Below, piece after piece: positions 7,544 to 14,945 of a stretch of 33,368 nt of DNA. Under the pieces are notes generated by a model that was not told the origin of the DNA, searched no databases, and saw nothing but the letters and a program-made list of their open reading frames with translations. Position 1 is the first letter of the stretch; each line of letters opens with the position of its first letter. The DNA is from an uncultured Pelagibacteraceae bacterium. GTDB lineage: Bacteria > Pseudomonadota > Alphaproteobacteria > Pelagibacterales > Pelagibacteraceae. Where the stretch lies: positions 1 to 33,368 of the forward strand of contig CACPQC010000009.1 of NCBI GenBank assembly GCA_902635975.1, written 5' to 3'. Both the position numbers and the translations under genes were made by a program.

Positions 7544-9091
7544 CTATAAAACCCTTGGTGCAATAAATATTAACATTTCTGTTAACATATCCTGTTTTTC
7601 AGTTCCTTTAAATAAATTTCCTAGAACAGGTACATTTCCCATTCCTGGTAATTGTTGTTTGTTATTTTTTATCGAATTTTTCTTTATTCCGCCAATAACT
7701 ACTATATCTCCATCTGCAATCAAAAGCTTAGTTTCTATCTGCATAGTGTTTATTGACGGATCGGCACCCGCATTCGATTTGACAGAGTCATTTTTGACTG
7801 TAACATCTAAAAGTACATTTCCATCACCAATAATACTTGGTGTAACTGATAATTCTAGATTAGCTGGTTTAAATTGGACATCCGCTCCCTCTGAGCCTGT
7901 AGCCTGATATGAAATTTCTTCACCTTGTTTAATATTAGCTATTTGGTTATCTAATGTAAAAACTTTAGGATTAGATATAGTTTTTCCAAGACCAAGTTTT
8001 TCTAAAGCTTGTATTTCAGCTTTTAAAACTGCTGACCCCGTTCTTTTTAATATACCAATACCACTCGTTGCACCTATTGCAGATGAAGTAAAATCTGTAA
8101 TTTGTCCCTCACCACCTGAGACCGTACCTAGGGTTGGAGTAATTGGCCCATCGGTCGCTGCTCCTCCTATTGTACCACCAACAATCTCTTGCTGTCTTGA
8201 GTAGGCTGCTCCTAGTCTTGTACCAAGTGCTTTTTCAAAATCTGAATTTGCCTCAACTATAAATGCCTCAATTAAAACTTGTCTTGTTTTTACATCAATC
8301 TCACTAAGAATTTTATCTACCACATCTAAATCTTCAACCTTACCTCTTACGATAATTGATCTTGTTGTAGCTTCTTCAGTAATTTGTATTGGTGAAAAAC
8401 TACTTTCACCTGTAGTTGCAAATAATTCATTGATTGTAGTCTTAGCTTGTGCGGGTGAAATATAGTAAAGTCTAAAAATTTCAGAAACAATTGGCTCGAC
8501 TGAATCCTCTAATTCAACTTTCTTTTTTACGGCTGCGGCTCTCGTTGATTTATATGTCTCTTGAGCTGTTAAAGTGGAAGGTGTGTGTACTCTAATTAAA
8601 TTACTAGACACATCAATATCAGCAGCAAAATTTTTCATATCTAACAAAGCATTAAAAGCTTTATCCCAAGGAACATTAATCAATTCAGCAGAAATTGAAC
8701 CTGCTACCTCATCACCTACTAAAACATTAATGTCTCCAACCTTGCCCATTAATTGCATTGCTTCTGCATAATCCAAATTTTTAAATTTAAAGGATACAGT
8801 TTGTTTTAATTCTGTAAATTCGTCTGGTATCAATAAATAATTTCTTTTTTGTTGTGCTGATATTTTTTTTCTTTTTTGCAAAGCTTTTGTATCCCCTTCA
8901 ACTGGCTTAGGGCCCATCTCCACAGTTTTTTCAATCTCTATTCGTCCAGACTTTCTTATATCATCTTTTATAAGAGGTGTATTATGCTTGAAACCTTTAC
9001 CCTTTTTAGAAAGAGTATTAGACGCACATCCATTTAAAACTAAAAACAATAATGAGATTAAAGGAATTATTTTTAATAATCTAATATTCAC
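7544..9091 (-). CDS. pilQ: Type IV pilus outer-membrane secretin, lipidated (PilQ/MshL-like)
   Basis: A 515-aa secretin, shorter than typical PilQ (about 700 aa) and close to MshL size. It begins with a lipoprotein signal whose lipobox is LNGC (cysteine about residue 22), so it is probably lipid-anchored. The periplasmic part contains an STN-like segment (VSFKFKNLDYAEAMQLMGK, about 95-115) and a secretin_N domain (IFRLYYISPAQAKTTINELF). The C-terminal secretin domain has VLIEAFIVEANSDFEKALG and the family signature VPVLGNLF, and ends in a hydrophobic strand. No AMIN domains are visible. It overlaps the PilP gene by 11 bp. It forms the outer-membrane gate for the pilus. Lipidation of the secretin itself may explain why no pilotin (PilF/PilW-type TPR) gene is seen nearby. 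Confidence 0.93.
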   Translation of the reverse strand: MNIRLLKIIPLISLLFLVLNGCASNTLSKKGKGFKHNTPLIKDDIRKSGRIEIEKTVEMGPKPVEGDTKALQKRKKISAQQKRNYLLIPDEFTELKQTVSFKFKNLDYAEAMQLMGKVGDINVLVGDEVAGSISAELINVPWDKAFNALLDMKNFAADIDVSSNLIRVHTPSTLTAQETYKSTRAAAVKKKVELEDSVEPIVSEIFRLYYISPAQAKTTINELFATTGESSFSPIQITEEATTRSIIVRGKVEDLDVVDKILSEIDVKTRQVLIEAFIVEANSDFEKALGTRLGAAYSRQQEIVGGTIGGAATDGPITPTLGTVSGGEGQITDFTSSAIGATSGIGILKRTGSAVLKAEIQALEKLGLGKTISNPKVFTLDNQIANIKQGEEISYQATGSEGADVQFKPANLELSVTPSIIGDGNVLLDVTVKNDSVKSNAGADPSINTMQIETKLLIADGDIVVIGGIKKNSIKNNKQQLPGMGNVPVLGNLFKGTEKQDMLTEMLIFIAPRVL

Positions 9092-9518
9092 TTTGCTCCT
9101 TTATCTGATTTTTAAAATTCATAATTAAATATTTATCCTCGGTAGCAAAAACAGCCTCTTTAGTTGTCATATCAACTAATTTTACACCGTCGCTGACCTC
9201 CTCAAACATTGAAACAGTTATTATTTCGCCATCTTGATTGATTAGAGAAATGAAGCTAGCTGAGTCTGACTTTATAATTCCTGCCAATTTATAAGTGTAT
9301 AAATCTATTCTTTTCTTTTCACTCAACGGAGCTCCTCCCTCTGTTATTACTTTAACTCCACCGGAAAAAGATGAGTCCCCAACAAATGGGTCATTTAAAG
9401 GTAAAGGTTCTTCCTTAGAGGAATTATTTTTATCGTGATTATCAGCGAGCAAATGGGTGCTGAAAATTAAAAAAGCTAATAAAACTAACTTTGAACTGAA
9501 TTTATTAAAAAAACTCAT
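9081..9518 (-). CDS. pilP: Pilus alignment-complex protein PilP-like
   Basis: A 145-aa secreted protein with a signal peptide ending around HLLADNHD. The visible lipobox cysteine of typical PilP is absent, so this one may be soluble or membrane-tethered by an uncleaved signal. A disordered acidic stretch carries NDPFVGD, like the NDPF-type motif before the folded part of PilP. The C-terminal domain LAGIIKSDSASFISLINQDGEI fits the GspC/PilP homology-region fold that contacts the secretin. Its start lies inside the end of pilO (14-bp overlap) and its stop inside pilQ. It should link the PilN-PilO inner-membrane ring to the secretin N domains. The assignment rests on fold-like pattern and operon order. 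Confidence 0.82.
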   Translation of the reverse strand: MSFFNKFSSKLVLLAFLIFSTHLLADNHDKNNSSKEEPLPLNDPFVGDSSFSGGVKVITEGGAPLSEKKRIDLYTYKLAGIIKSDSASFISLINQDGEIITVSMFEEVSDGVKLVDMTTKEAVFATEDKYLIMNFKNQIKEQSEY

Positions 9519-10188
9519 CTGCTAGCCCCACTATTGTTAAAGTTCCACTTACTTTTATCGCTCCAGTTGAATCTGATTTTACCACTTGTATCTTTTCTGA
9601 CTCAAAATTCAACATCTTATTAGATAGCGATAAAGCTCTTTTAAATTTGATATACCCTAAAAAGTTGCCATTAATCTCAAATTTTACTGGTATCGTGTAA
9701 TAGGCAATATTTTTAATTGCCTCTTTTTTATTTTTTGCTTTTTTTGGTTTTTTCTTTTTTTTCTTACCTTTATTTAAAATCTCTGATTTTGACACTTCCG
9801 TTGGTTTACCCTTCTCAATAACAGAAATGACTAAACCATTGATAGTAGCAAACTCACTTAAATTTTGATAAAGCCCTTCTACCTCAGCTTTTGAGTGAAA
9901 TAGCGTTGAATAATTTTCATATTTAGGCTTAATTTTTTTAATTTTTCTTTTCACAGAAATAATTTCGTTATTAAATTTTACTATCTCTTCCTGTTTAGTG
10001 TTCATATCAGTAATTTGAGCTTTTTTTTCTTTAACAATTGGATTTAAAACAGCATAGTAAATGATTAAGAAAATTATAATTGATCCAAGACTTATACCAA
10101 TTTTAATTAAAGTTTTTTTATCGGCAAAAGCTATAATTTTTGCTTTTAAGTCATCCATATTCAGATTTTTTAATTCATTTAAATCCAT
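9505..10188 (-). CDS. pilO: Pilus alignment-complex protein PilO-like
   Basis: A 227-aa bitopic inner-membrane protein. Cytoplasmic residues 1-30 are followed by one transmembrane helix (IGISLGSIIIFLIIYYAVL, about 31-52), a coiled coil (EKKAQITDMNTKQEEIVKF through about 100), then a ferredoxin-like C-terminal domain (VKFEINGNFLGYIKFKRALS, FESEKIQVV). This is the PilO/GspM layout at the usual length. A run of lysines (KGKKKKKKPKKAKNKKEA, about 141-158) interrupts the first half of the periplasmic domain and is unusual. It starts 2 bp after the pilM-pilN fusion and overlaps pilP, in the canonical M-N-O-P-Q order. It should pair with the PilN part of the upstream protein. Confidence 0.87.
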   Translation of the reverse strand: MDLNELKNLNMDDLKAKIIAFADKKTLIKIGISLGSIIIFLIIYYAVLNPIVKEKKAQITDMNTKQEEIVKFNNEIISVKRKIKKIKPKYENYSTLFHSKAEVEGLYQNLSEFATINGLVISVIEKGKPTEVSKSEILNKGKKKKKKPKKAKNKKEAIKNIAYYTIPVKFEINGNFLGYIKFKRALSLSNKMLNFESEKIQVVKSDSTGAIKVSGTLTIVGLADEFF

Positions 10189-10190
10189 AA

Positions 10191-12647
10191 CTATCCTTTA
10201 ATTTTTACGAAAACCTTAAATCCTTTCATTGTTTGATCACCAGCTTTAACTCTAGGCATTTTCATTGATGATAAAGATGCTTGGGTAATTAATTTTTTAG
10301 ATTGTAAATTTCTAATTAGCTGTAATATATCATTATCTCCAGCAGCAATCCCTGTTATAGAAACAAGTTTTTTTCCATCATACTCAACAAGATCAAATTT
10401 TACTCTGCTAGGAACGCTACTTGCAATCTGTGCTAAAATTCTATAGCTCAAATCTTTGTTAGACTTTAGACTGTTGCTAAGTTTAAGAGTGGTTGTCATT
10501 TTTTTTAATTCTTTTGATACTTTAGCGAGTTGATTTGATTTTGATGTATGCTCTGTAACCACAGTATCATACAGTTTAAGTTTGTTATTGTAATTATAGA
10601 TATTCCAGAAAGCTAATGTAAATAAAATTAGATATACTCCAACTACAGCCCCAACAAATCCCTTATAGGCAAAATTTGAAAAGGCTTTCATTTTCTTTTG
10701 CTTAATCATTCCTTCTCTATTTGGAAGAAGATTTATATTTTTAACAGCAGTTACAAATTTGTAATATCCAAATACATCAAGTTTTCTAAAAGCAAGACCA
10801 ACAGTTGTTGAAAAGTAAGACCGGTTAGTTAAGTTAATTTTACTCTCTAATTGTTGAGGTATTTTAAGTCCTTCAAAGGGATCAAATAAATTAAATCCTG
10901 TATTTACTAAAGTTTTTCTAAAACTTGATAAATAATCTTCAACATTTTCTAAATTTGATACAACTTTTATATTTCTAACCCTCTTTTCATATTTTGTTTC
11001 AAAATCTTGAACCGCTTGTTTAACTTGTGTCATAAAACGTCTTACTAATGCGTCTTTTTCTTCTTGATCTTGCGACTCTTTTAAAATTTTTCTATCTTGC
11101 CCACGTAAAAAAATGTCAGTAATTATTGGGTTATTGTTGTATAGGATCATTACGTAATTTTCATCCAAACCAAATTCCAGCATTGCAGTAAAATTTGTAT
11201 CCTCTGTTTTATTTGAAATTTGATTTATTTGGTCAACTGCAGATTTTAAAGCAAAACATTTAACATCAATGATAACAGGATTTAATCCACTATTTTTAAT
11301 AATATTTGTATAATTATTTATGTCAGCTAATTTTGAAGCAACAAATAAAATATCCATTGTATTATCTTTTGAGTTTCTATTAATGACTTGATGAAATATA
11401 GAGTAGTCATCTAAGTTATCTGTCAACTGGACTAAATTTTCCCATAACGAGTTAGTATCTATTGCTTTTTTTAATTCCTCATCATTCATTAATGGTGCAG
11501 TAACTACTCTGATAATTGCATTAGTAACTGGGATTGCAATAGCAGCATTAGGAGTTGTTATTTTTGATTTCTGTAAAGCTACATTTAATTCATCACCTAC
11601 TTTTTGTTCATGATCAACAATAGCCGCGTCCTCAGGTAAGTCAATTGGATGAACATAAAATCTTTCTAAAACCCATTGATTAGCTTTATTTGAAGAAATT
11701 TGCGTTAGTCTAATTTCTTTGTTAGTTATTTCAACACCAACAATTTCTTCGCCTTGCGCAGTCTTCTTCCCTAACCTAGATTTTAAAAAGTTATTAAATT
11801 TTTCTTTTACTTTATTTTTATTAAAACTCATTTTTGGACTACTTGAATCTTTTTTTCCAAATGAAGGTGCTTTAAATTTTATATCTTTAAATTTATTTAA
11901 AAAATTTTTAACCTTTGATTGTTCTTCACTATTTGTTATTTCAGTCTGATTTAAAGAAGTATTATTTTCTAACTCCGTTTTTGTTTCAACAGTTTCTTTA
12001 TTTACAGTTTCTTGTAAAGGGACATCGTCTTTTCTTGCTGGCAATGTTATATCTGTTGTAATGGTTTCGTTAGAAGTAGTTTCTAAATTTTGTGGTTGTG
12101 TTCGTTTGTCAGTTTCTTGTGTCGACTTTTGTTCTAATTCTTTTTGTTCTTTTTCTTTTTGCGCATGAACATCGTCAAACCATTTTTCTAAAATCGGAAT
12201 TGCTTCTTCTAAGTCTGGAGTTCCCGATGATGAAATTTTTTGTTTTCCGTCTATATAGAGCCTACCAACCCAATTTTTTGACTTAAGCTCTCCTTTGTAT
12301 TTATCTTGTCTGACATAAATATGTAATCTGCCATCTTTCTTGTGAATTACTTGATGTTCTTTTTTTTCTTCTGTTCTTTGTGTCGTATTTTCAACTAACG
12401 GGCTTTCACTTTTAACTTCTTGCTCTTTATTAGTGTCGTTTTCATTTAAGTTGTCTTCTTTTGATAAATTTTTATTAATTTTATCTTCTTCAGGTTGTAT
12501 ATTTTCTGAAGTTGTTGAAGTTTCCTCATTAGAGGGAGTTACTTCTTGCTTTGTATCTGGAGTAGGTGCAACTGAAGATTGATCATCCTTATTTTGATCA
12601 TTCTTATCAATGATGACACCAAACTTTTCTTTTTCTTTGTCGTCCAT
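10191..12647 (-). CDS. pilMN: PilM-PilN fusion with long N-terminal extension
   Basis: I chose ATG 12647 (818 aa). The ORF-track start at 12698 is a GTG, and its extra 17 codons consist of operator-like repeats. Three parts are visible (numbering from 12698). Residues 18-317 are a charged, Glu/Thr/Asn/Lys-rich low-complexity region holding a small folded-looking segment (about 114-178). Residues 318-620 are PilM, an actin-like ATPase: VGVEITNKEIRLTQIS start, AIAIPVTNAIIRVV, LEFGLDENYVMILY, QAVQDFETKY. PilN follows with INLLPNREG at 655-663, one transmembrane helix (676-700), a coiled coil, and a C-terminal ferredoxin-like domain. PilM normally binds the INLLP motif at the PilN N-terminus, so fusion places both partners in one chain. 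It is the first gene of the operon and couples cytoplasmic PilB/PilC to periplasmic PilO/PilP. Length and architecture are unusual. Confidence 0.9.
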   Translation of the reverse strand: MDDKEKEKFGVIIDKNDQNKDDQSSVAPTPDTKQEVTPSNEETSTTSENIQPEEDKINKNLSKEDNLNENDTNKEQEVKSESPLVENTTQRTEEKKEHQVIHKKDGRLHIYVRQDKYKGELKSKNWVGRLYIDGKQKISSSGTPDLEEAIPILEKWFDDVHAQKEKEQKELEQKSTQETDKRTQPQNLETTSNETITTDITLPARKDDVPLQETVNKETVETKTELENNTSLNQTEITNSEEQSKVKNFLNKFKDIKFKAPSFGKKDSSSPKMSFNKNKVKEKFNNFLKSRLGKKTAQGEEIVGVEITNKEIRLTQISSNKANQWVLERFYVHPIDLPEDAAIVDHEQKVGDELNVALQKSKITTPNAAIAIPVTNAIIRVVTAPLMNDEELKKAIDTNSLWENLVQLTDNLDDYSIFHQVINRNSKDNTMDILFVASKLADINNYTNIIKNSGLNPVIIDVKCFALKSAVDQINQISNKTEDTNFTAMLEFGLDENYVMILYNNNPIITDIFLRGQDRKILKESQDQEEKDALVRRFMTQVKQAVQDFETKYEKRVRNIKVVSNLENVEDYLSSFRKTLVNTGFNLFDPFEGLKIPQQLESKINLTNRSYFSTTVGLAFRKLDVFGYYKFVTAVKNINLLPNREGMIKQKKMKAFSNFAYKGFVGAVVGVYLILFTLAFWNIYNYNNKLKLYDTVVTEHTSKSNQLAKVSKELKKMTTTLKLSNSLKSNKDLSYRILAQIASSVPSRVKFDLVEYDGKKLVSITGIAAGDNDILQLIRNLQSKKLITQASLSSMKMPRVKAGDQTMKGFKVFVKIKG

Positions 12648-12668
12648 TTTTTTATATTTTTTTTTTAT

Positions 12669-12722
12669 TCTAACACAAACATACCGAATCTCTAACACAA
12701 ATAAAAAAAAAGTCTAACACAA
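12669..12722. repeat. Three TCTAACACAA motifs phased at exactly 22 bp
   Basis: Perfect copies begin at 12669, 12691 and 12713, all in the same orientation, so each step is 22 bp, about two helical turns. They sit immediately upstream of the pilMN start codon at 12647, in the expected 5' untranslated or promoter-proximal zone. Same-face phasing suggests cooperative binding of a regulator. They are too short and too A+T-rich between copies to be a CRISPR. Confidence 0.85.
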
Positions 12723-12837
12723 TTTTCAACTTAAGGTGGTCATTTTGGGTTAAATCTCAAATAAGTATTGATTTTACTTACTTTCTTAAAAAAATAAAAA
12801 AATACTTAAATCATAATTTTATAATTAATTTTACATC

Positions 12838-12875
12838 ACTCTAACACAATTAAATTTATAACCTTGTGTTAGAGT
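12838..12875. repeat. 12-bp perfect inverted repeat made of two motif copies
   Basis: ACTCTAACACAA (12838-12849) and its exact complement TTGTGTTAGAGT (12864-12875) are separated by 14 bp. They contain motif copies four and five in opposite orientation. The pair could be a dyad operator. It could also form a weak hairpin in RNA, but the stem is A+T-rich. The T-run lies only on its plus-strand side, where no gene ends, so a terminator role is not favoured. Confidence 0.8.
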
Positions 12876-12950
12876 TTTTGATTTGAAATATAAATACAGA
12901 AAACTCAATAAAATCAATATTTTTTGAATTTTAATCATTAAGTTGTAAAT

Positions 12951-12980
12951 TTGTGTTAGAGTAAATTATTTTGTGTTAGA
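12951..12980. repeat. Two further motif copies in opposite orientation (TTGTGTTAGA)
   Basis: Perfect copies at 12951-12960 and 12971-12980, 20 bp apart, are oriented opposite to the 12669-12722 group. Both extend to TTTGTGTTAGAG. With the other five copies they make seven in about 310 bp. I found no other perfect copy when scanning the rest of the window by eye. Confidence 0.85.
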
Positions 12981-13289
12981 GCTGTTCATTTAGGATTTAT
13001 TAAAGTTTAATTTATTAAAATTTTTCATTTTGAAATGATAAAATTTAGAAAAGTTAATCTGTTTTTATAGAAAATTTGTCAATTTTTTCGAATTACAATC
13101 AAAAATTGTATAAATTTTAAAATAAAACTTCAAATTTTAAAAATTTATTATGATTAATTAAAAAATTAAATTTTTTTTACTAAAGAAATTGTATTTTAAG
13201 ATTTTTTACGTGGAATTAAAATAATTACAATTGATTAATCATTTTATTAAATATTTTTAAAATAAATATTTAAATAAATATTGTTTTAA

Positions 13290-13595
13290 TTATTCAATTA
13301 ACGATCTTCCTGTTATGTCTGTAGTAAATTGTTGGTATATCATCACTGATAGTGTCTCAACATTACTAACAACTCTATTATAATCAAAAGACCAATCAAC
13401 TTTGGTACAATCTAACTCTTTGTAATAATAAATTTTTGTTTTTTTTATTGATGGATCGATTTCTTCCGTAAGTATATTTAATAATTTTGTTTTTTTATCA
13501 ATTGCAAAATTATACCTACATACATTTGAGGTTGTCCAATAAAATATTACAGAAATTAAAATCGCAACGAATGACATAACTTTAGTTAAGCTCAT
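13290..13595 (-). CDS. Small exported or membrane-anchored protein coupled to the GAF-phosphatase
   Basis: A 101-aa hypothetical protein. One hydrophobic N-terminal segment (VMSFVAILISVIFYWTT, about 6-22) is an uncleaved anchor or signal peptide. The rest is a soluble domain rich in Lys, Tyr and Asp, with cysteines near residues 26 and 63 that could pair in the periplasm. Its start overlaps the stop of the GAF-PP2C gene (ATGA), which implies translational coupling and a functional link. It has no recognisable catalytic motif. A periplasmic sensor or inhibitor partner of the phosphatase is possible from context alone. Confidence 0.7.
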   Translation of the reverse strand: MSLTKVMSFVAILISVIFYWTTSNVCRYNFAIDKKTKLLNILTEEIDPSIKKTKIYYYKELDCTKVDWSFDYNRVVSNVETLSVMIYQQFTTDITGRSLIE

Positions 13596-14878
13596 TGAAC
13601 ACTATCAACTGTCACAATTGTTAAATCATCTTTTTGTATCATTCCTGCTTTGACAATATCTTCAATCATTAACTTAAGTCTTTTATTATTCGGAGTGTGT
13701 TGATATTTTTTAATATACTTTTGGAAACCTTCAACTTCGAGCATGTCACCTGAAGGATCTCTTATCTCAGTGATGCCATCGGTAAAAATATACATTGAGC
13801 TGTCAGAAAAGTTTGTAGTGGTTTCTTTATATTTTATTTTTGAAGTTATACCTAGGGGTGGACCAGCTTCAGAAAAGTTAGAAAAGTTTTGATCTTTATC
13901 AATTACAAGTGGTGGTTCATGACCTGCGTTTGATAATAATAATTCTTTTTTATTACTATCATAAATTCCAATCAACATTGTTACGAACATTCCTCTTGCA
14001 GCGGTTTCACATATTTCTTTGTTAAGTAAATTTAAAAGATCTGAAGTTGAAAAAATAGTTTTGCTTAAACATCTATACAAACTTGATGCCTTTGACATCA
14101 GTAAGGAAGACTTGATACCTTTGCCTGAAACATCAGCAACACCAAAACCATAAATTCCTTTTGCAATTTCAGAAAAATTATAAAAATCACCAGAAACAAC
14201 TTTCGCTGGAATATTTATTCCTGCAATTGGAAAGTCTTCATTTTTATTCTTAGATAATAAAGTTTTTTGTATTTCACCAACTATTTCTATTTCTTTTTGC
14301 ATTCTATTTTTGTCAATTAATTCTTTAGCCATTTTTGCATTACGAATTGCTAAAGCAGCTGGGGCAGATAATGTCTCTAACAATTTTCTATCATTCTCCT
14401 CGAATAACTTAGAGGATGTTTTTTTATTTAAACAATGGATTACTCCTATACATTCATTTGCAGCAATTAATGGTGAACATAGAACTGAATAAGTTGTAAA
14501 ATTTGTTTTGTTATCTAAATCAAAATAAAACTCAGCTATTTCTCTTACATCTTTTCTAACATCTCCAACTCTAATACATTTTTTTTGAAGAACTGCTTTT
14601 CCCATTACTCCTTGAGTTAGTGGTATCTCGTATTCATCAAGGTATGATTGATATTTGGATGCAATACATTGGAAAACTTGTTTCTTTTCATCTATCAAAA
14701 AAATATTTGCAGCTTGGGCATTTATTCTTTTTATGATTACTTCTAATGCAGTTTGCAAAGTTTCATTCAAATCTAAAGAGGTAGCAAACTCTTGATTCAT
14801 TTGCGTAATTATTGCCAAATCTTGGTTTAAATCGTTATCTTTTGTAATTGGCACTACTTTTTTTGATTTAAAAAACAT
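13592..14878 (-). CDS. GAF-domain SpoIIE/RsbU-type PP2C serine phosphatase
   Basis: A 428-aa cytoplasmic protein. Residues 20 to about 185 form a GAF domain (LDLNETLQTALEVIIKRI, PLTQGVMGKAVLQKK, YSVLCSPLIAANECIGVIH), a helical linker follows (KNRMQKEIEIVGEIQKTLL, about 190-210), and then a PP2C domain. The metal-binding acidic residues are visible in KVVSGDFYNF (D231), GVADVSGKG (D249), FTDGITEIRD and QKDDLTIVTV, so the enzyme looks active. It should dephosphorylate the STAS antagonist encoded at 3832-4131, as RsbU/SpoIIE-type enzymes do, in response to a small molecule, protein or redox signal bound by GAF. It is divergent from pilD and lies just upstream of the pilMN promoter region. It is the second PP2C of the window, with the same REVSGD/VVSGD and DV(A/S)GKG style as the Amt fusion. 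Confidence 0.94.
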   Translation of the reverse strand: MFFKSKKVVPITKDNDLNQDLAIITQMNQEFATSLDLNETLQTALEVIIKRINAQAANIFLIDEKKQVFQCIASKYQSYLDEYEIPLTQGVMGKAVLQKKCIRVGDVRKDVREIAEFYFDLDNKTNFTTYSVLCSPLIAANECIGVIHCLNKKTSSKLFEENDRKLLETLSAPAALAIRNAKMAKELIDKNRMQKEIEIVGEIQKTLLSKNKNEDFPIAGINIPAKVVSGDFYNFSEIAKGIYGFGVADVSGKGIKSSLLMSKASSLYRCLSKTIFSTSDLLNLLNKEICETAARGMFVTMLIGIYDSNKKELLLSNAGHEPPLVIDKDQNFSNFSEAGPPLGITSKIKYKETTTNFSDSSMYIFTDGITEIRDPSGDMLEVEGFQKYIKKYQHTPNNKRLKLMIEDIVKAGMIQKDDLTIVTVDSVQ

Positions 14879-14945
14879 TTTTAATACTAGTTTTACATCC
14901 CTTTCTTATTGGCATTTTAACCCTTTTTTGATAATTTTAATAGAT

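Larger units (their letters stand above)
12648..13289. other. Long A+T-rich non-coding region upstream of the pilus operon
   Basis: About 640 bp without a convincing gene on either strand. It is by far the largest gap in a window where most genes overlap. The 5' side (12669-12980) contains seven copies of a 10-bp motif. The 3' side (13000-13289) is an extreme A+T run with short imperfect inverted and direct repeats such as AAATAAATATT. It must hold the promoter of the pilMN operon (reading left) and the end of the transcript from the GAF-phosphatase genes. I could not fix promoter or terminator positions. Confidence 0.7.

Noticed and set aside
12648-12698. Extended start of the PilM-PilN gene at GTG 12698
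   Set aside because: The 17 extra codons are made from the operator repeats and poly-A, and ATG 12647 gives a natural charged cytoplasmic N-terminus.
12838-12875. Rho-independent terminator at the 12-bp inverted repeat
   Set aside because: The stem is A+T-rich, the loop is 14 nt, and the T-run follows on the plus strand where no upstream gene needs a terminator.
12669-12980. CRISPR array from the repeated TCTAACACAA motif
   Set aside because: Repeats are only 10 bp, occur in both orientations and with unequal gaps of 10 to 117 bp, and no cas genes are present.
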